Positions 42,305 to 52,104 are shown, counted from the first letter of the stretch. The stretch: 64,000 nucleotides of DNA from Vasconcelosia minhoensis LEGE 07310 (GCF_015207255.1 NZ_JADEXG010000012.1:1-64000), one strand, 5' to 3'. The notes: generated by a model from the letters alone, not told the origin. A program made the numbers and translations.

Positions 42305-43444
42305 ATGAAATTTAGCTGCACCCAGATCGACCTCAATGCCCATCTATCGCTAGTCAGCCGGGCCGTTTCATCTCGTCCCAGCAAGCCCGTGCTGGGAAAT
42401 GTGCTGATCGAAGCTGAGCCCAGCCTGCAGCAGGTCACCCTGATCGGGTTTGATGAAACCCTGGGAATCCAAACCGCTTTTCCAGCTGAGGTCGAACGGG
42501 GTGGAAAGTTAACCGTTCCGGCTAAGCTGCTTGGGGATATCGTTTCGCGACTGCCGAATGAGACGATTGAGGTGAGCGAATCTGAGTCTGAGCCCGTCGT
42601 TACGCTAGATTGCTCCTCGGGTCAGTATCGAGTCAGGGGCATAGAGGCGGACGACTATCCCAATCTGCCTTTAGTCGAAGCGGGGGAAGCGGCTAGTTTG
42701 TCCGCCGAAGCGCTGCTAGAAGGGCTGCGAGGTTCTCTATTTGCGACTAGCGGAGATGAGACAAAACAGGTGCTGACCGGGGTTCACCTGGCCACTAACA
42801 CCGATAGCTTAGAATTTGCCGCAACCGACGGCCATCGGCTAGCTGTAGTCCAGACCGTAGACGCTGACAGCCGGGCCGCCTCAAACCGTCTAGATATGCG
42901 GGTGACGATTCCAGCAAAGGCGCTGCGAGAGCTAGAGCGAATGCTACAGATGTACCAGGAAACTGAGCCGGTGACCCTGCGCTTTGACGATACGCAGGTC
43001 GTTTTTGAGCTGGGCCAGCAGCGGATAACGACGCGCCTACTGGAGGGTCAGTATCCTGACTACCAAAGACTCATCCCCCATCAGTTTACGCGGCAGCTGA
43101 CCCTCGACCGTAAGCAGCTGCTATCTTCCCTCGAGCGGATTGCCGTCATGGCCGACCAGCGTAATAATATTGTTAAGCTGACTCTGATCAGCGGCGATCA
43201 GTCCTTAGCGCTGTCGGTAGAAGCCCAGGAGGTCGGCAGCGGGCGCGAGCGGCTGCCAGCCCAGGTCACCGGCGAAGACCTGGAAATTGCTTTCAACGTC
43301 CGCTATCTCCTGGACGGGCTGAAAGCACTGCCAAGTACAGAAGTACAGCTTCAGTGCAATACAGCTACTAGCCCATCTATTCTCACACCGCTCAGCGGCA
43401 GCAAGATGACCTACCTCGTGATGCCAGTGCAAATTCGCAGCTAA
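42305..43444 (+). CDS. dnaN: DNA polymerase III beta subunit (sliding clamp)
   Basis: A 379-residue clamp with three repeated domains. It starts MKFSCTQIDLNAHLSLVSRA and ends SKMTYLVMPVQIRS, the usual clamp terminus; FAATDGHRLAVV and LLEGQYPDYQRLIP are clamp signatures. The dimer encircles DNA and tethers the replicative polymerase. It lies after oriC in the standard arrangement. Length is that of the family (about 366-380). Confidence 0.97.
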   Translation: MKFSCTQIDLNAHLSLVSRAVSSRPSKPVLGNVLIEAEPSLQQVTLIGFDETLGIQTAFPAEVERGGKLTVPAKLLGDIVSRLPNETIEVSESESEPVVTLDCSSGQYRVRGIEADDYPNLPLVEAGEAASLSAEALLEGLRGSLFATSGDETKQVLTGVHLATNTDSLEFAATDGHRLAVVQTVDADSRAASNRLDMRVTIPAKALRELERMLQMYQETEPVTLRFDDTQVVFELGQQRITTRLLEGQYPDYQRLIPHQFTRQLTLDRKQLLSSLERIAVMADQRNNIVKLTLISGDQSLALSVEAQEVGSGRERLPAQVTGEDLEIAFNVRYLLDGLKALPSTEVQLQCNTATSPSILTPLSGSKMTYLVMPVQIRS

Positions 43445-43648
43445 AGTCGGTTGGCTGGGTTAATCGCTTCTATTTCCTTCTATTTCTAAATTGGGCTAGA
43501 AAACTTAACCCGCCAGTCGGGAATACTGGGCAGGACATTACAGTGACCCAATCTCACTATGGATATGGCCCTGATTACAATCGTTTTTGGTAGGGTACTG
43601 GTGCTTTTCACCAAAGAGGTTCTGAAATAAGCCCAGAGGCGAAGGGGC

Positions 43649-44089
43649 TCAACTAGCCGCTCGGGTACCGAAAAAGTCAATCCGATAGTCGGTGATTTTG
43701 ACGCCGGTTTGAGCCTCGACCTGACGGATAATCTCGGGGGGTAGCTCAATCTTGATATCAATAATTTGAGCAGTGTCGGTGCAGTTTACATGACTGTGGG
43801 ACGAGTTAATATGTCCATAGAGCCGCCCGTTGGAACGCTCGACACATTCAATAATGCCCTGGTCAGAAAGGGCTTCAAGGTTTTGATAGACCGACGTATG
43901 GCCAATATTCTGGCCTTGCTGATTGAGCCGGTCATAAATTTCACGGGCGGACAGGTGCTCCTTAACCTGCCACAGGAGCTCTAAAATATAGCGGCGCTGA
44001 CGACTCAAACGCATGCCCAACACCTGACAGCGTTCGACGGCATCGTCTAGAGATAGGATAGGTTGAAGGTCAGAAGCCGGGCTATTCAT
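43649..44089 (-). CDS. Fur-family regulator, PerR-like
   Basis: A 146-residue Fur-family protein. The winged helix is QRRYILELLWQVKEHLSARE then IGHTSVYQNLEALSDQGIIE. The metal site has HINSSHSHVNCTDT with only one of the usual cysteines, and no C-terminal CxxC pair is present. The C-terminal LPPEIIRQVEAQTGVKITDY is typical of cyanobacterial PerR-like proteins (Slr1738 type), which sense peroxide through a metal-bound site. Iron or zinc sensing cannot be excluded. It stands alone, 205 bp after dnaN, convergent. Confidence 0.88.
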   Translation of the reverse strand: MNSPASDLQPILSLDDAVERCQVLGMRLSRQRRYILELLWQVKEHLSAREIYDRLNQQGQNIGHTSVYQNLEALSDQGIIECVERSNGRLYGHINSSHSHVNCTDTAQIIDIKIELPPEIIRQVEAQTGVKITDYRIDFFGTRAAS

Positions 44090-44274
44090 GGAAGAAGTGA
44101 GAGAGCAATGAGTTTAACTAAGCTTCAACTCAGCGCTGGAACCTGACCAGCAGCAAAGCTCGCCAGAGAATGAATTAAATCATAGTCATTCCACCTTAGC
44201 TCGAAATCGATGGGATTGTCCACGCGAACAGCGGTGCTATCGGGCTGATCAGCCGCAACGAGCAGCTTACCCAA

Positions 44275-45648
44275 TTACTCAGATGAGTTAGACAAGTCCT
44301 GTCGGAGGAACTGATCAACCAGTCCGTCTAACTCCGCATGAGACTTCTCTCCCGGTTTGAGTCCTAACTGATCAACAGCCTGCTCCGAGGTATTGGTCGT
44401 TAGCTGTGGCGAGAACGAGGCTAGCTCAGACTTGGATTCGAGCTGGCTGTGCTCGCGAGGGACCGCTGGTAGCTCCGCAGATACGGTTGAAGTCCGAACC
44501 GACGCCTTCAAGTCAATGCCGGGCAGCTGAAAAATATCGCCTGATTCGTCAGCGGGAGCAGGCTGCTCGGCGCTGGCTGGCCCTTTAGTATCAGGAACCG
44601 ATACGGCAGCGCTTGATGGGGGTACAGCTGATGCTTCTCCCCGAGCCGTATTTGCCTGATCAAAGGCCCCTAACGCCGCCGCGATCGCGTCGATCCGGCG
44701 CTCCTGGTCGCGGCTGATGCTGTAAATATTATTGCCCAGACCCGGCGCGTTCCAGCGCTGGGTGTCGGGGTCAATGTAGGCCCGAGTCCGGGCATAGAGG
44801 ATGGCCTCGCGATCGCTCATGCCAAGCTGATAGGCCTCTGCCAGCCGCTCAATATAGCCGCCGCGGTCAAGCGCCGCCAGCGGCGCTTGATTGGCCAGGT
44901 CCAAACCGTTGAGCTTCTCATCCAGAGAAAGTTTGAGACCGTTGGCCTGAGCTTTCCGATCGAGCGTTTTTGCCTGACTTTGAAGCCGCTGGAGCTGCTT
45001 GGCATCGGCTTCTTCCGGCGACCTCGCCCCGTGCTGATAGGAGAAGGTCCCCAGGTTCCAAACACCGTTTCCTGGGTCGGTATGGCCGTAATAGGCGCGG
45101 TTGCGATCGCCGTTAACAGACCGGGTGCCTTCAGCACTCCCGACTGTCCGGGCGACTAGGGAATCAGACCCGCCGTTGAAAATCCATCTATCGTCTGGCG
45201 CTGCTTCCGATGGGTTGGCTGACCCTAAAGAGGCTGGGACGACGGCCTGCTTTTCTGCTGGGGTGACCGCTGCGACCGTCGCCAGCTCAAATTCAAGCCC
45301 GACTGAGGCCTTGGATAGTCTCGCCGGCGGGGGCGTCGCCGCCCTGGGCGCACTGGCAATGGGCGGCAGTACAACACTTTGGGGAACTGGCGAAGGCGGT
45401 GTCAGGTTTGCCAGGGACTGGCCGGTGCTAACCGGCGGCTGACTGGCAGCGGGCGGCACTGGCAGCGGTTTCAGCGCTCGCTCGGCAGGTTTCGACGCTG
45501 CCGCCAGAGCTGGCTTGGGATTGGGGAGGGAGACAGCAGCCGATGGCAGACTGAAATCTAGCTCAGGGCTGCTAGCCTTAGTGGCTAAGGTCGGGCTGAG
45601 CCAGGCCACGAGTAAGCTGACCGCAAAGATAAATGGCGATTTTAGCAT
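44275..45648 (-). CDS. Exported protein with a lysozyme-like-looking central domain
   Basis: A 457-residue protein with a signal peptide (FIFAVSLLVAWLSPTLATKA), a 120-residue Pro/Ala/Ser-rich linker, a compact domain at about 165-345 and a second low-complexity tail. The domain begins VARTVGSAEGTRSVNGDRNR, then AYYGHTDPGNGVWNLGTFSY and a helical part with ARTRAYIDPDTQRWNAPGL. The EGT...G-x-Y-G-H pattern and size vaguely recall cell-wall lysozyme-type folds, but I cannot confirm it. It is last of four minus-strand genes of unknown role. Confidence 0.65.
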   Translation of the reverse strand: MLKSPFIFAVSLLVAWLSPTLATKASSPELDFSLPSAAVSLPNPKPALAAASKPAERALKPLPVPPAASQPPVSTGQSLANLTPPSPVPQSVVLPPIASAPRAATPPPARLSKASVGLEFELATVAAVTPAEKQAVVPASLGSANPSEAAPDDRWIFNGGSDSLVARTVGSAEGTRSVNGDRNRAYYGHTDPGNGVWNLGTFSYQHGARSPEEADAKQLQRLQSQAKTLDRKAQANGLKLSLDEKLNGLDLANQAPLAALDRGGYIERLAEAYQLGMSDREAILYARTRAYIDPDTQRWNAPGLGNNIYSISRDQERRIDAIAAALGAFDQANTARGEASAVPPSSAAVSVPDTKGPASAEQPAPADESGDIFQLPGIDLKASVRTSTVSAELPAVPREHSQLESKSELASFSPQLTTNTSEQAVDQLGLKPGEKSHAELDGLVDQFLRQDLSNSSE

Positions 45649-45701
45649 GGCAGCAAAGGCGCTGAGGCGAGTTAGCAGGGTTGAATAAGGCTGCGGGCAA
45701 C

Positions 45702-46346
45702 CTATTTGACCGGGTCGGGCAGGGCTGAGCGAATTCCCGGACTGAGGGCACGTTCTAGAATGCCGGTCGAGGGCTCTACGATGATCCAGGTGCCGCTGGG
45801 CTGACGCCTTAGGGTTGCGAAGTTGAGATAATCTCCACTCCCCAACGACTGGCCGGCTCGAACGGAGCCAAAACGGGTTCCGGTTAGACCGCAGAGCCGA
45901 AACAGATAGGCGGGTACTTCAGGCGTCGAATAAATGGCGCAGCTGGCTTGCTCTGCCGGTTCTATCTCGCCATCGAATGGGGCGTGGAACTTGCTGCCCG
46001 CCAGCTGGATGGTCACATCTCCCAGCCCCCCAGTCACCACCCGTCCGCCAACTTCGTCGCCTGGCTCCAGTTCCCAGGTTTGCTGTAAGTTGACTACCCG
46101 AGCCGGGCGAGCTTGGGGCTGTCGGCAGCCGCTGAGCAAAAGCAGGCTGCTGCATAGCGCCACCAGTAAGCTCCGGAATTTCGTCCAGGTAGAAAAGAAG
46201 GTCGAGCTGTCAGTCGGCTTGATTCTGCCGGAGCCGCGACCGCGGCCAGGTTTGATGCTCCGAGAAGCCAGCCAGCGGGTTGGCCGGATTCTGCCAGAGC
46301 TGCGATTAGAAGCTAAAACGATAGCCTGCATATTCATCGTTCTCAT
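45702..46346 (-). CDS. Putative lipoprotein
   Basis: A 214-residue frame. A lipobox-type signal, LLVALCSSLLLLSGC, lies at about residues 60-74, so the mature lipoprotein would start at the cysteine and contain about 140 residues (WELEPGDEVGGRVVTGGLGD; FDGEIEPAEQASCAIYS; RLCGLTGTRFGSVRAGQSLG). The 60-residue N-terminal extension is basic with a duplicated SGRIxPT stretch and overlaps the upstream gene by 41 bp; no better start codon is present between. Function unknown. Confidence 0.65.
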   Translation of the reverse strand: MRTMNMQAIVLASNRSSGRIRPTRWLASRSIKPGRGRGSGRIKPTDSSTFFSTWTKFRSLLVALCSSLLLLSGCRQPQARPARVVNLQQTWELEPGDEVGGRVVTGGLGDVTIQLAGSKFHAPFDGEIEPAEQASCAIYSTPEVPAYLFRLCGLTGTRFGSVRAGQSLGSGDYLNFATLRRQPSGTWIIVEPSTGILERALSPGIRSALPDPVK

Positions 46347-46719
46347 AGAGGATGACTAAGGTCGTCTTGGGATCGAACTCCAGGGGGTAGGCTTCACGCT
46401 CTGCTTCGACTCCAGAGCGCACTTTCAGCATGGGCAATGTACAGTAGGGCTGCTTGACAACCTGTCTGACCCTCGCTTTAGAATCGCGCTCAGGAATCGT
46501 TAGCAGCTGGGCCAGCTGAGCTCGCGAAAGCTTGGCACCAGCTTCCACGACCGATTCACATTGCCGGGTAGGATTGCTGACCGGCACAGTCGGCTTGCTT
46601 AAAAAAGTTTTCATCCCTTGAAAGTCAAAGAGCAGCCCGACCAGAGCGAACATCAGCCCGCCTGCGAGCAAAGGCTTTACAGACCACTGGGAGGTCTGCG
46701 AGGGGGAAGTTTGGACCAT
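46306..46719 (-). CDS. Conserved membrane-anchored protein, unknown
   Basis: A 137-residue protein with one N-terminal membrane segment (about 15-31, PLLAGGLMFALVGLLF) and a soluble domain with paired cysteines (RQCESVVEAG; QPYCTLPML). The end, AYPLEFDPKTTLVILYENDE followed by YAGYRFSF, is a recognisable cyanobacterial pattern, but no function is known to me. It overlaps the lipoprotein frame that follows and belongs to the same minus-strand run. Confidence 0.65.
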   Translation of the reverse strand: MVQTSPSQTSQWSVKPLLAGGLMFALVGLLFDFQGMKTFLSKPTVPVSNPTRQCESVVEAGAKLSRAQLAQLLTIPERDSKARVRQVVKQPYCTLPMLKVRSGVEAEREAYPLEFDPKTTLVILYENDEYAGYRFSF

Positions 46720-46820
46720 TGTTTGAAAGACCTCGTAGGCGTTGACACAAGTAAATGGGGACTAGGAAAAGGGCTCGACTAACCGTGACAAGAATTGGGC
46801 CAGCTGGCTGAGATGGATTG

Positions 46821-47807
46821 CTAGATCAGGCCACCGACTAGGACACCCGCGATCGCAATCAGCAGTCGGTAGCTCAAACCCGCGCTGGGGTAAGGTGTCA
46901 GCAGCGTGCGGTAGAGCGCGATTGCAATTAGCGTCAAAACCACCATCACTGCGGGCAGCCATAAAACCGGGTAGGCCTGTAGGACCAGGTCAACCCCCAG
47001 CCGAACAATGGCTGCCCCGCTGAACCAGATAGCCCCGTCTAGCCAGGTAAATGCTGCTGGTTTTGGCCGCCGACCGGTCTGAGATTTACGCGCAGGTCGC
47101 TTGGGCCGCAGCCGCGATCGCAGGCATTTTTCCCAGAGCTGTCTGGCCTGGCTGAAGGCGCTAGGCCAGCGGCGAGACGATGACCGTCGAGACATTGCTG
47201 GGGAGAGGGGCTGAGCAAAGGGGCGATGGCTGAATCCCATGCTGCGCTCCCGTAGCGCCTGAGCATTGTCCGCAGCGTCGTATTCGGCCTGGTAAAAGTC
47301 TACGGTGCGATAGCTTAGCTCAAGCTGACCAGTCAGGTCGCAGTTGACCTGAGGGATGGCAGCCGACTCGCATTCACGACAAAACTGGGCGATCGCGGCT
47401 GTCGCTGGATGAGTCCATAACCCTCGGTCGAGCAGGTCGGTCTCAGCCCTAGTGGCTAAGGTCCTAAGCGCTGATAAAGCGGCAGCCTGCTGTTGAGAAA
47501 GCCGGTTGACCTGGTCGATCTGCCCCTGGAGTTGGGCCGTAGCCTGGGCAATGATGCGCTCAGCTGGAACGGTGGGGGTCGCTCTCAATGCTGCGCTGGG
47601 AATAGCGGCTTGGCTAGAGCGCTGCTTTAGGGCAGAAATTGCCGCCGCGTTTTCAGCGACCATAAACGGCGGGCTGGCAGATTGTGCTGCTCCAAACTGT
47701 TCCAGCTGTGAGGGCGACCAGGGCAAAGCTTCACTTTCCGGAGGTTCGGCTTTGAGTGATTGCAGCTTTTCTCGAATAGCTTGCAGTTCCATATCGGTTT
47801 CGTTCAT
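46821..47807 (-). CDS. Coiled-coil membrane protein, unknown
   Basis: A 328-residue protein. Residues about 1-20 and 80-120 have coiled-coil character (ELQAIREKLQSLKAEPPES; LQGQIDQVNRLSQQQAAALS). A basic Arg/Ser/Lys-rich stretch at about 200-245 precedes three C-terminal membrane helices (to residue 328). It starts the run of four envelope-type genes of unknown role and is divergent from the MlaE permease gene. No family recognised. Confidence 0.65.
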   Translation of the reverse strand: MNETDMELQAIREKLQSLKAEPPESEALPWSPSQLEQFGAAQSASPPFMVAENAAAISALKQRSSQAAIPSAALRATPTVPAERIIAQATAQLQGQIDQVNRLSQQQAAALSALRTLATRAETDLLDRGLWTHPATAAIAQFCRECESAAIPQVNCDLTGQLELSYRTVDFYQAEYDAADNAQALRERSMGFSHRPFAQPLSPAMSRRSSSRRWPSAFSQARQLWEKCLRSRLRPKRPARKSQTGRRPKPAAFTWLDGAIWFSGAAIVRLGVDLVLQAYPVLWLPAVMVVLTLIAIALYRTLLTPYPSAGLSYRLLIAIAGVLVGGLI

Positions 47808-48139
47808 AGGTTGCTGAGCAGCAAAGCCAAAGGCGGGGGATAAGCTATCCCCGCACTTGTTTGGTACAAATGTACTATACCCAAATAAACCCTAACTGCG
47901 CAACTTTTTTTGGAGTCAATTCCACGAATCGGACTTGTCAGCTGGGAAGGCCATCCGAAAGACTGCGGATAGTAGGTTTAAAGAGATTCAGCGGCCTAAG
48001 CGGGGCGATGGCGTTGATTTATGTCCCAAAAATTCACACTTGCTTTAATAAAATTCAGAAGAATAGCGGTTGTAACTGAAATTAAATTCATTAATCGGGT
48101 TTACTGGTATTGGCGATTGTGTCGAGGAGCCCTATTTTG
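47808..48139. other. Divergent intergenic region
   Basis: These 332 bp separate the coiled-coil membrane gene (minus) from the MlaE-type permease (plus). GTACAAATGTAC at 47866-47877 is a perfect 6-bp-arm palindrome. A plus-strand frame of 72 codons (47861-48079) shows no family features. I see no RNA gene. Confidence 0.45.
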
Positions 48140-48991
48140 ATGGTCAAGGCGTTTAGGGAGAAAACTGAGATTTGGCAAAGGTTCTATGCTCCCCCATCGC
48201 GGTTGCATCCTGAAGTCGCTCGGAATTCTGAAGCGGAGGCTGATAACCCGGTCTACCACTCTTCGATGGCCATTTTGCTGGCCGGTCAGGTGATGGTGCG
48301 GCTAATCCGGGGCCGCTGCTGTAGCCGAAATATCATGCAGCATATGATTGCAGCGGGGCCTCGCTGCCTAGCCCCGGTGGTGATGACCAATATCTGCGCA
48401 GGCCTGATTTTTGCCATTCAAAGCGCTCGCGAAATGAGCCGATTTGGCGCAATTAGCGCTCTGGGCGGCGCTTTTGCGGCGGCCTACTGTCGTGAGCTAG
48501 CGCCTTTGCTGACGGCGGGAGTGCTGGCCTGTCAGGTCGGCTCTGCTTTTGCCGCTGAGATCGCCTGTATGAAAGTGACCCAGCAAATTGACGCGCTCAA
48601 AGTTTTCAAGACCTGTCCAGTAGAATATTTGGTTGTGCCCCGGGTGCTGGCCTGTAGCGTTATGCTGCCGGTATTATCGATGATCGGCTTGTTTGTAGGT
48701 ACCGCTAGCGGGGCGCTGATTACAACGCAGCTTTATGGCGTTACTCTGGCGAGCTTCCTCGACGGTATGCATTATTTTTTGAGCGTCACTGATATCATAG
48801 CCGTGATCGGCAAGGCCACCCTGTTTGGCGGTGTGATTGCGATCGCAAGCTGCAGCCGCGGCCTCACCTCTGCGCTTCATGGACGCGGCGTTGGCGAGTC
48901 GGCGACTTCAGCTGTGGTCACAGCCTGGGTCGGACTGTTTACCATTGACCTGATTATCTCGCTACTGTTTTTCCGCGGTGCAGCTTTGTAA
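48140..48991 (+). CDS. MlaE-family lipid ABC transporter permease
   Basis: A 283-residue permease with five to six membrane helices and the MlaE block: SAREMSRFGAISALGGAFAA, YCRELAPLLTAGVLACQVGS and FAAEIACMKVTQQIDALKVF. Partners are an MCE-domain protein and an ATPase; neither adjoins. The transporter moves phospholipids (or galactolipids in plastids, TGD1) across the envelope. ATG 48140 is supported by GAGGAG at 48124-48129; the in-frame TTG 48110 is less likely. A terminator follows at 49101. Confidence 0.88.
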   Translation: MVKAFREKTEIWQRFYAPPSRLHPEVARNSEAEADNPVYHSSMAILLAGQVMVRLIRGRCCSRNIMQHMIAAGPRCLAPVVMTNICAGLIFAIQSAREMSRFGAISALGGAFAAAYCRELAPLLTAGVLACQVGSAFAAEIACMKVTQQIDALKVFKTCPVEYLVVPRVLACSVMLPVLSMIGLFVGTASGALITTQLYGVTLASFLDGMHYFLSVTDIIAVIGKATLFGGVIAIASCSRGLTSALHGRGVGESATSAVVTAWVGLFTIDLIISLLFFRGAAL

Positions 48992-49100
48992 GCTTGAGAC
49001 AGCTGAAACCGCGATCGTCATACCTTTGATAACTTGCTGCCACACCGCTGCCATACCGCCCAGTCATCCTTTTAAATAGGAGTGATGTTCCTCACAAACT

Positions 49101-49140
49101 AAGCCAGAAGTACCTGTTTTTAAGGGTTTCTGGCTTTTTT
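49101..49140 (+). terminator. Rho-independent terminator after the MlaE permease
   Basis: AAGCCAGAA (49101-49109) pairs with TTTCTGGCTT (ending 49136), with the inner GTACC/GGG pairs, and is followed by TTTT. It separates the permease from the convergent kinase gene. Confidence 0.75.
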
Positions 49141-49147
49141 ATTGGAT

Positions 49148-51895
49148 TCACTCAAGAGCCTGACTAATCGGAATTTCTATCCAAAACTCTGTGCCCTGGT
49201 CCGTTGCAGAGTTACACCAAATTCTGCCACGGTGGGTTTGGGTGATAATCTGGTAGCTAATTGAAAGGCCCAGTCCGGTCCCTTGCCCAACTGGCTTGGT
49301 GGTAAAGAAAGGGTCGAAGAGCTTGGCCCTGACTTCTGCTGAAATCCCAGTGCCGTTATCTGTTACGCAGAATACAATCCGCGCGTTGGCAGTGATCTGA
49401 GTTCGAAGATGAATTTGAGGCCTATCCGTCAACTGAGTCTCATTGGGCTGAGGTCGCAAAGGACAGGTGGAGGCCTGAGCTGGAGTCGCTGCGAAGTTAT
49501 CATCTAGGGCATCGATGGCATTGCTCAGCAAATTTAAGAAAACCTGATTGAGCTGGCTGGCATAGCATTCGACCAGCGGTAGGGAGGCGTAATCCTTCAC
49601 GACCGCAATTTCAGGTCGGTGGGAAGTCTGTTTGAGTCTGCTTTTCAAAATTAGCAGCGTACTCTCCAGTCCCTGATGAAAATCAACCCGTTTTAGCTCA
49701 TACTCATCGAGCCGGGAAAAGTTTCGCAAACCTAGCACAAGTTCACGAATCCTCTCTGTGCCTTGCTGCATCGATGCAAATACTTTGGGATAGTCTTCTT
49801 TCAGGTAGGGTAAGTCAATCTGCCTAAGCAAGGCTTCAACTGCGGGGGAAGGCTTTGGAACCGAGGCCCGATAGCCTTGGACCAGGTCAATCAAGTCCAG
49901 CATGTAAGATTGGGCATGGGAGATGTTGCCATGAATAAAGTTGACTGGATTATTGATTTCATGAGCAATTCCGGCAACCAGCTGCCCCAAGCTCGACATT
50001 TTTTCGGTTTGAATGAGCTGGGCCTGGGTCTCTCGCAGTCTGGTCATCGCTTGGGCCAGCTGTTGAGCCTGCTGCTGGGCTCTGTTTGCTGCAGTTTGGG
50101 CTTCTTTGTAGAGAGCAGACTGGTCAATGGCAATGCCCACCTGGTCGGCAATGTCTTCCAGCAGCTCAACTTCGTGGCGCTGCCAGCGTCGCAGCTGATG
50201 AATTTGCTGACAGGTCAAAAGGCCCGCTCGCTGAGGGCTGACGTCAACCAAGATAGCGATTAAAGACCGGATGCCTGCGGCCTGTAGAGCCAAGCGATAG
50301 GGCTCTGGCAGCTGGCGATCGCGCTCAATATTATCAATCAGAAGTGGCTGTCGCTGGATCAGTCCAGGCTCAAAAAAATAGGACTTGAGCGCATTGGCAA
50401 TGGGGTCGTCAGTCAGCTCAAACCAGTCCGGGCTGATGGTACCCGCCTGGTGGCTAGGGGCGATTTGGACCGCATCAGAGCTAATCTCACAGCCGTAAAA
50501 CTGGCAGCAGTCCACTTGGAGCAGCGCATAGATTTCTTGAACGGTCGTATTGAGAACGGTATTGAGGTCTAAAGAGCGGCGAATCTGGCTAGAGAGGTTA
50601 CGTCTCAGCAGCTCCATTCGATCGGATAGGGTTTGCAGCTGCTGGTTAGCCTCGGCCAGCTGGCGAGATTTCTGGTCAAGTTCGCAGCTGTATTGAATAG
50701 ACTGAGAGACCTCAGCCAGCATATCGATGATCAGTCCACGACCGTTGGTGCTGTAGGTTTCAGCTCCCAGCCAGGGCTGAGGTAAAGTGACCTGAGGGCT
50801 AGAAAAGACAATCTCGAACTGACCTGTGGGCAAAATTTGGCCAATGTGGAAGGGCTTCTGGAGATGGTGATTGCGGGATAGGGTCACCTGTCCGCTGGGC
50901 GCGTTGAAGGTTTGGCCACAGGCGGCAGCTCTTACGGCTGCGGGCGCTATAGACTGGGCCTGCTCCACGGCCTGCTGCCAGAGATAGACCTGGGTGTAGG
51001 CTGCTTCAATCGGATCGCTGGTCACGCGCTGGGCTCCGTAGCGAGCTTGAAAGCGTTGAATAAAGTCGCGATTGGCAGCGGTATCCAAGCTTTGAAAATA
51101 GCTCCAGGCCGCGTAGTGACCGGCGGCGACCGGGCCAATTTCCTGGGCTTCCTGCTCGGAAACGCTCATTGCCATAATCGGCAGCTCGTCGTCATTTAGC
51201 CCGGCGGCATGATATTGCTGATAAAGATAGATGTTGGCATCACCGTTGACCGTGCTGAAAATCACATCCGGTTGGACCTGCCGAATGTCCTGGATAATTT
51301 CCTGGAAGTCTTTCTGCCCCAGGGGGGGATAGACTTCACCGACAAGGCTACCGCCCAGCTGATTCAGCTGAGCCTTAATGACCTTATTGGAAACTCTCGG
51401 AAAAACGTAGTCCATCCCGAGCAGATAGAAGCGATCGCGCCCCTGCTCCAGCAGCCATTTCACGGCGGGCTCCACCTGCTGATTGGGACAGAGCCCGGTA
51501 TAGAAAACCTGCGGCGAGCACTCCAACCCTTCATACTGGACGGGATACCAGAGCTGGGCGTCGAACGCTTCTAAAACCGGTATAGCTAGCTTGCGACCGG
51601 TCGATGACCAGCCGCCAAAAAAAGTCGTGATCCCGGCCTGCGCCAGCTCGCGCACCTTCTGCTGGAAGGTGGCCGGGTCAGAAGCGCTGTCTTCGACGAT
51701 GGGACAAATTTGCTGCCCCAGGACGCCGCCCGCCTGGTTGATTTCCGCGATTGCCATCAGCGCCGCATCCCTCAGGGGTGCTTCGCCAAGCGCCAATGTG
51801 CCAGTCAAAGAATGCACAATGCCAACGCGGATTCCCTCAGCTTGAGCTTGTTTAGACCCGTTCAACATTGCTTTTTGTGCATGGTCACTATCCAA
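49148..51895 (-). CDS. Sensor histidine kinase fused to an amide/urea-type ligand-binding domain
   Basis: A 915-residue protein. Residues about 20-385 are a type-I ligand-binding fold of the UrtA/AmiC/FmdD kind (VGIVHSLTGTLALGEAPLRD; FGGWSSTGRKLAIPVLE; LWYPVQYEGLECS; QVQPDVIFSTVNGDAN). A coiled coil, a GAF domain (about 450-600), a second coiled coil and a histidine kinase core follow: His645 in AGIAHEINNPVNF, N-box FLNLLSNAIDALDD, DNGTGIS and GQGTGLGLSIS. No signal peptide or membrane helix is visible, so the ligand would be sensed in the cytoplasm. No response regulator is adjacent. Confidence 0.9.
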   Translation of the reverse strand: MDSDHAQKAMLNGSKQAQAEGIRVGIVHSLTGTLALGEAPLRDAALMAIAEINQAGGVLGQQICPIVEDSASDPATFQQKVRELAQAGITTFFGGWSSTGRKLAIPVLEAFDAQLWYPVQYEGLECSPQVFYTGLCPNQQVEPAVKWLLEQGRDRFYLLGMDYVFPRVSNKVIKAQLNQLGGSLVGEVYPPLGQKDFQEIIQDIRQVQPDVIFSTVNGDANIYLYQQYHAAGLNDDELPIMAMSVSEQEAQEIGPVAAGHYAAWSYFQSLDTAANRDFIQRFQARYGAQRVTSDPIEAAYTQVYLWQQAVEQAQSIAPAAVRAAACGQTFNAPSGQVTLSRNHHLQKPFHIGQILPTGQFEIVFSSPQVTLPQPWLGAETYSTNGRGLIIDMLAEVSQSIQYSCELDQKSRQLAEANQQLQTLSDRMELLRRNLSSQIRRSLDLNTVLNTTVQEIYALLQVDCCQFYGCEISSDAVQIAPSHQAGTISPDWFELTDDPIANALKSYFFEPGLIQRQPLLIDNIERDRQLPEPYRLALQAAGIRSLIAILVDVSPQRAGLLTCQQIHQLRRWQRHEVELLEDIADQVGIAIDQSALYKEAQTAANRAQQQAQQLAQAMTRLRETQAQLIQTEKMSSLGQLVAGIAHEINNPVNFIHGNISHAQSYMLDLIDLVQGYRASVPKPSPAVEALLRQIDLPYLKEDYPKVFASMQQGTERIRELVLGLRNFSRLDEYELKRVDFHQGLESTLLILKSRLKQTSHRPEIAVVKDYASLPLVECYASQLNQVFLNLLSNAIDALDDNFAATPAQASTCPLRPQPNETQLTDRPQIHLRTQITANARIVFCVTDNGTGISAEVRAKLFDPFFTTKPVGQGTGLGLSISYQIITQTHRGRIWCNSATDQGTEFWIEIPISQALE

Positions 51896-52104
51896 ATGCT
51901 AAGCCATCTCAGCGGCTCCGATTAGAATACCCGCAAAGCTGGCAGAACATAGGATGACCCGCGCTTTCTTATACCGGGTGTCTATCAATCCTCTACATTG
52001 AAAATTAGTTTCCAGATAATATGACTTAGCCGCTGAAAGAACTTGATTTAATTCAGGCGAATGGGCAAGCTAAAGAGCGCATCTTCTTTGGAGAACGAAC
52101 AACT

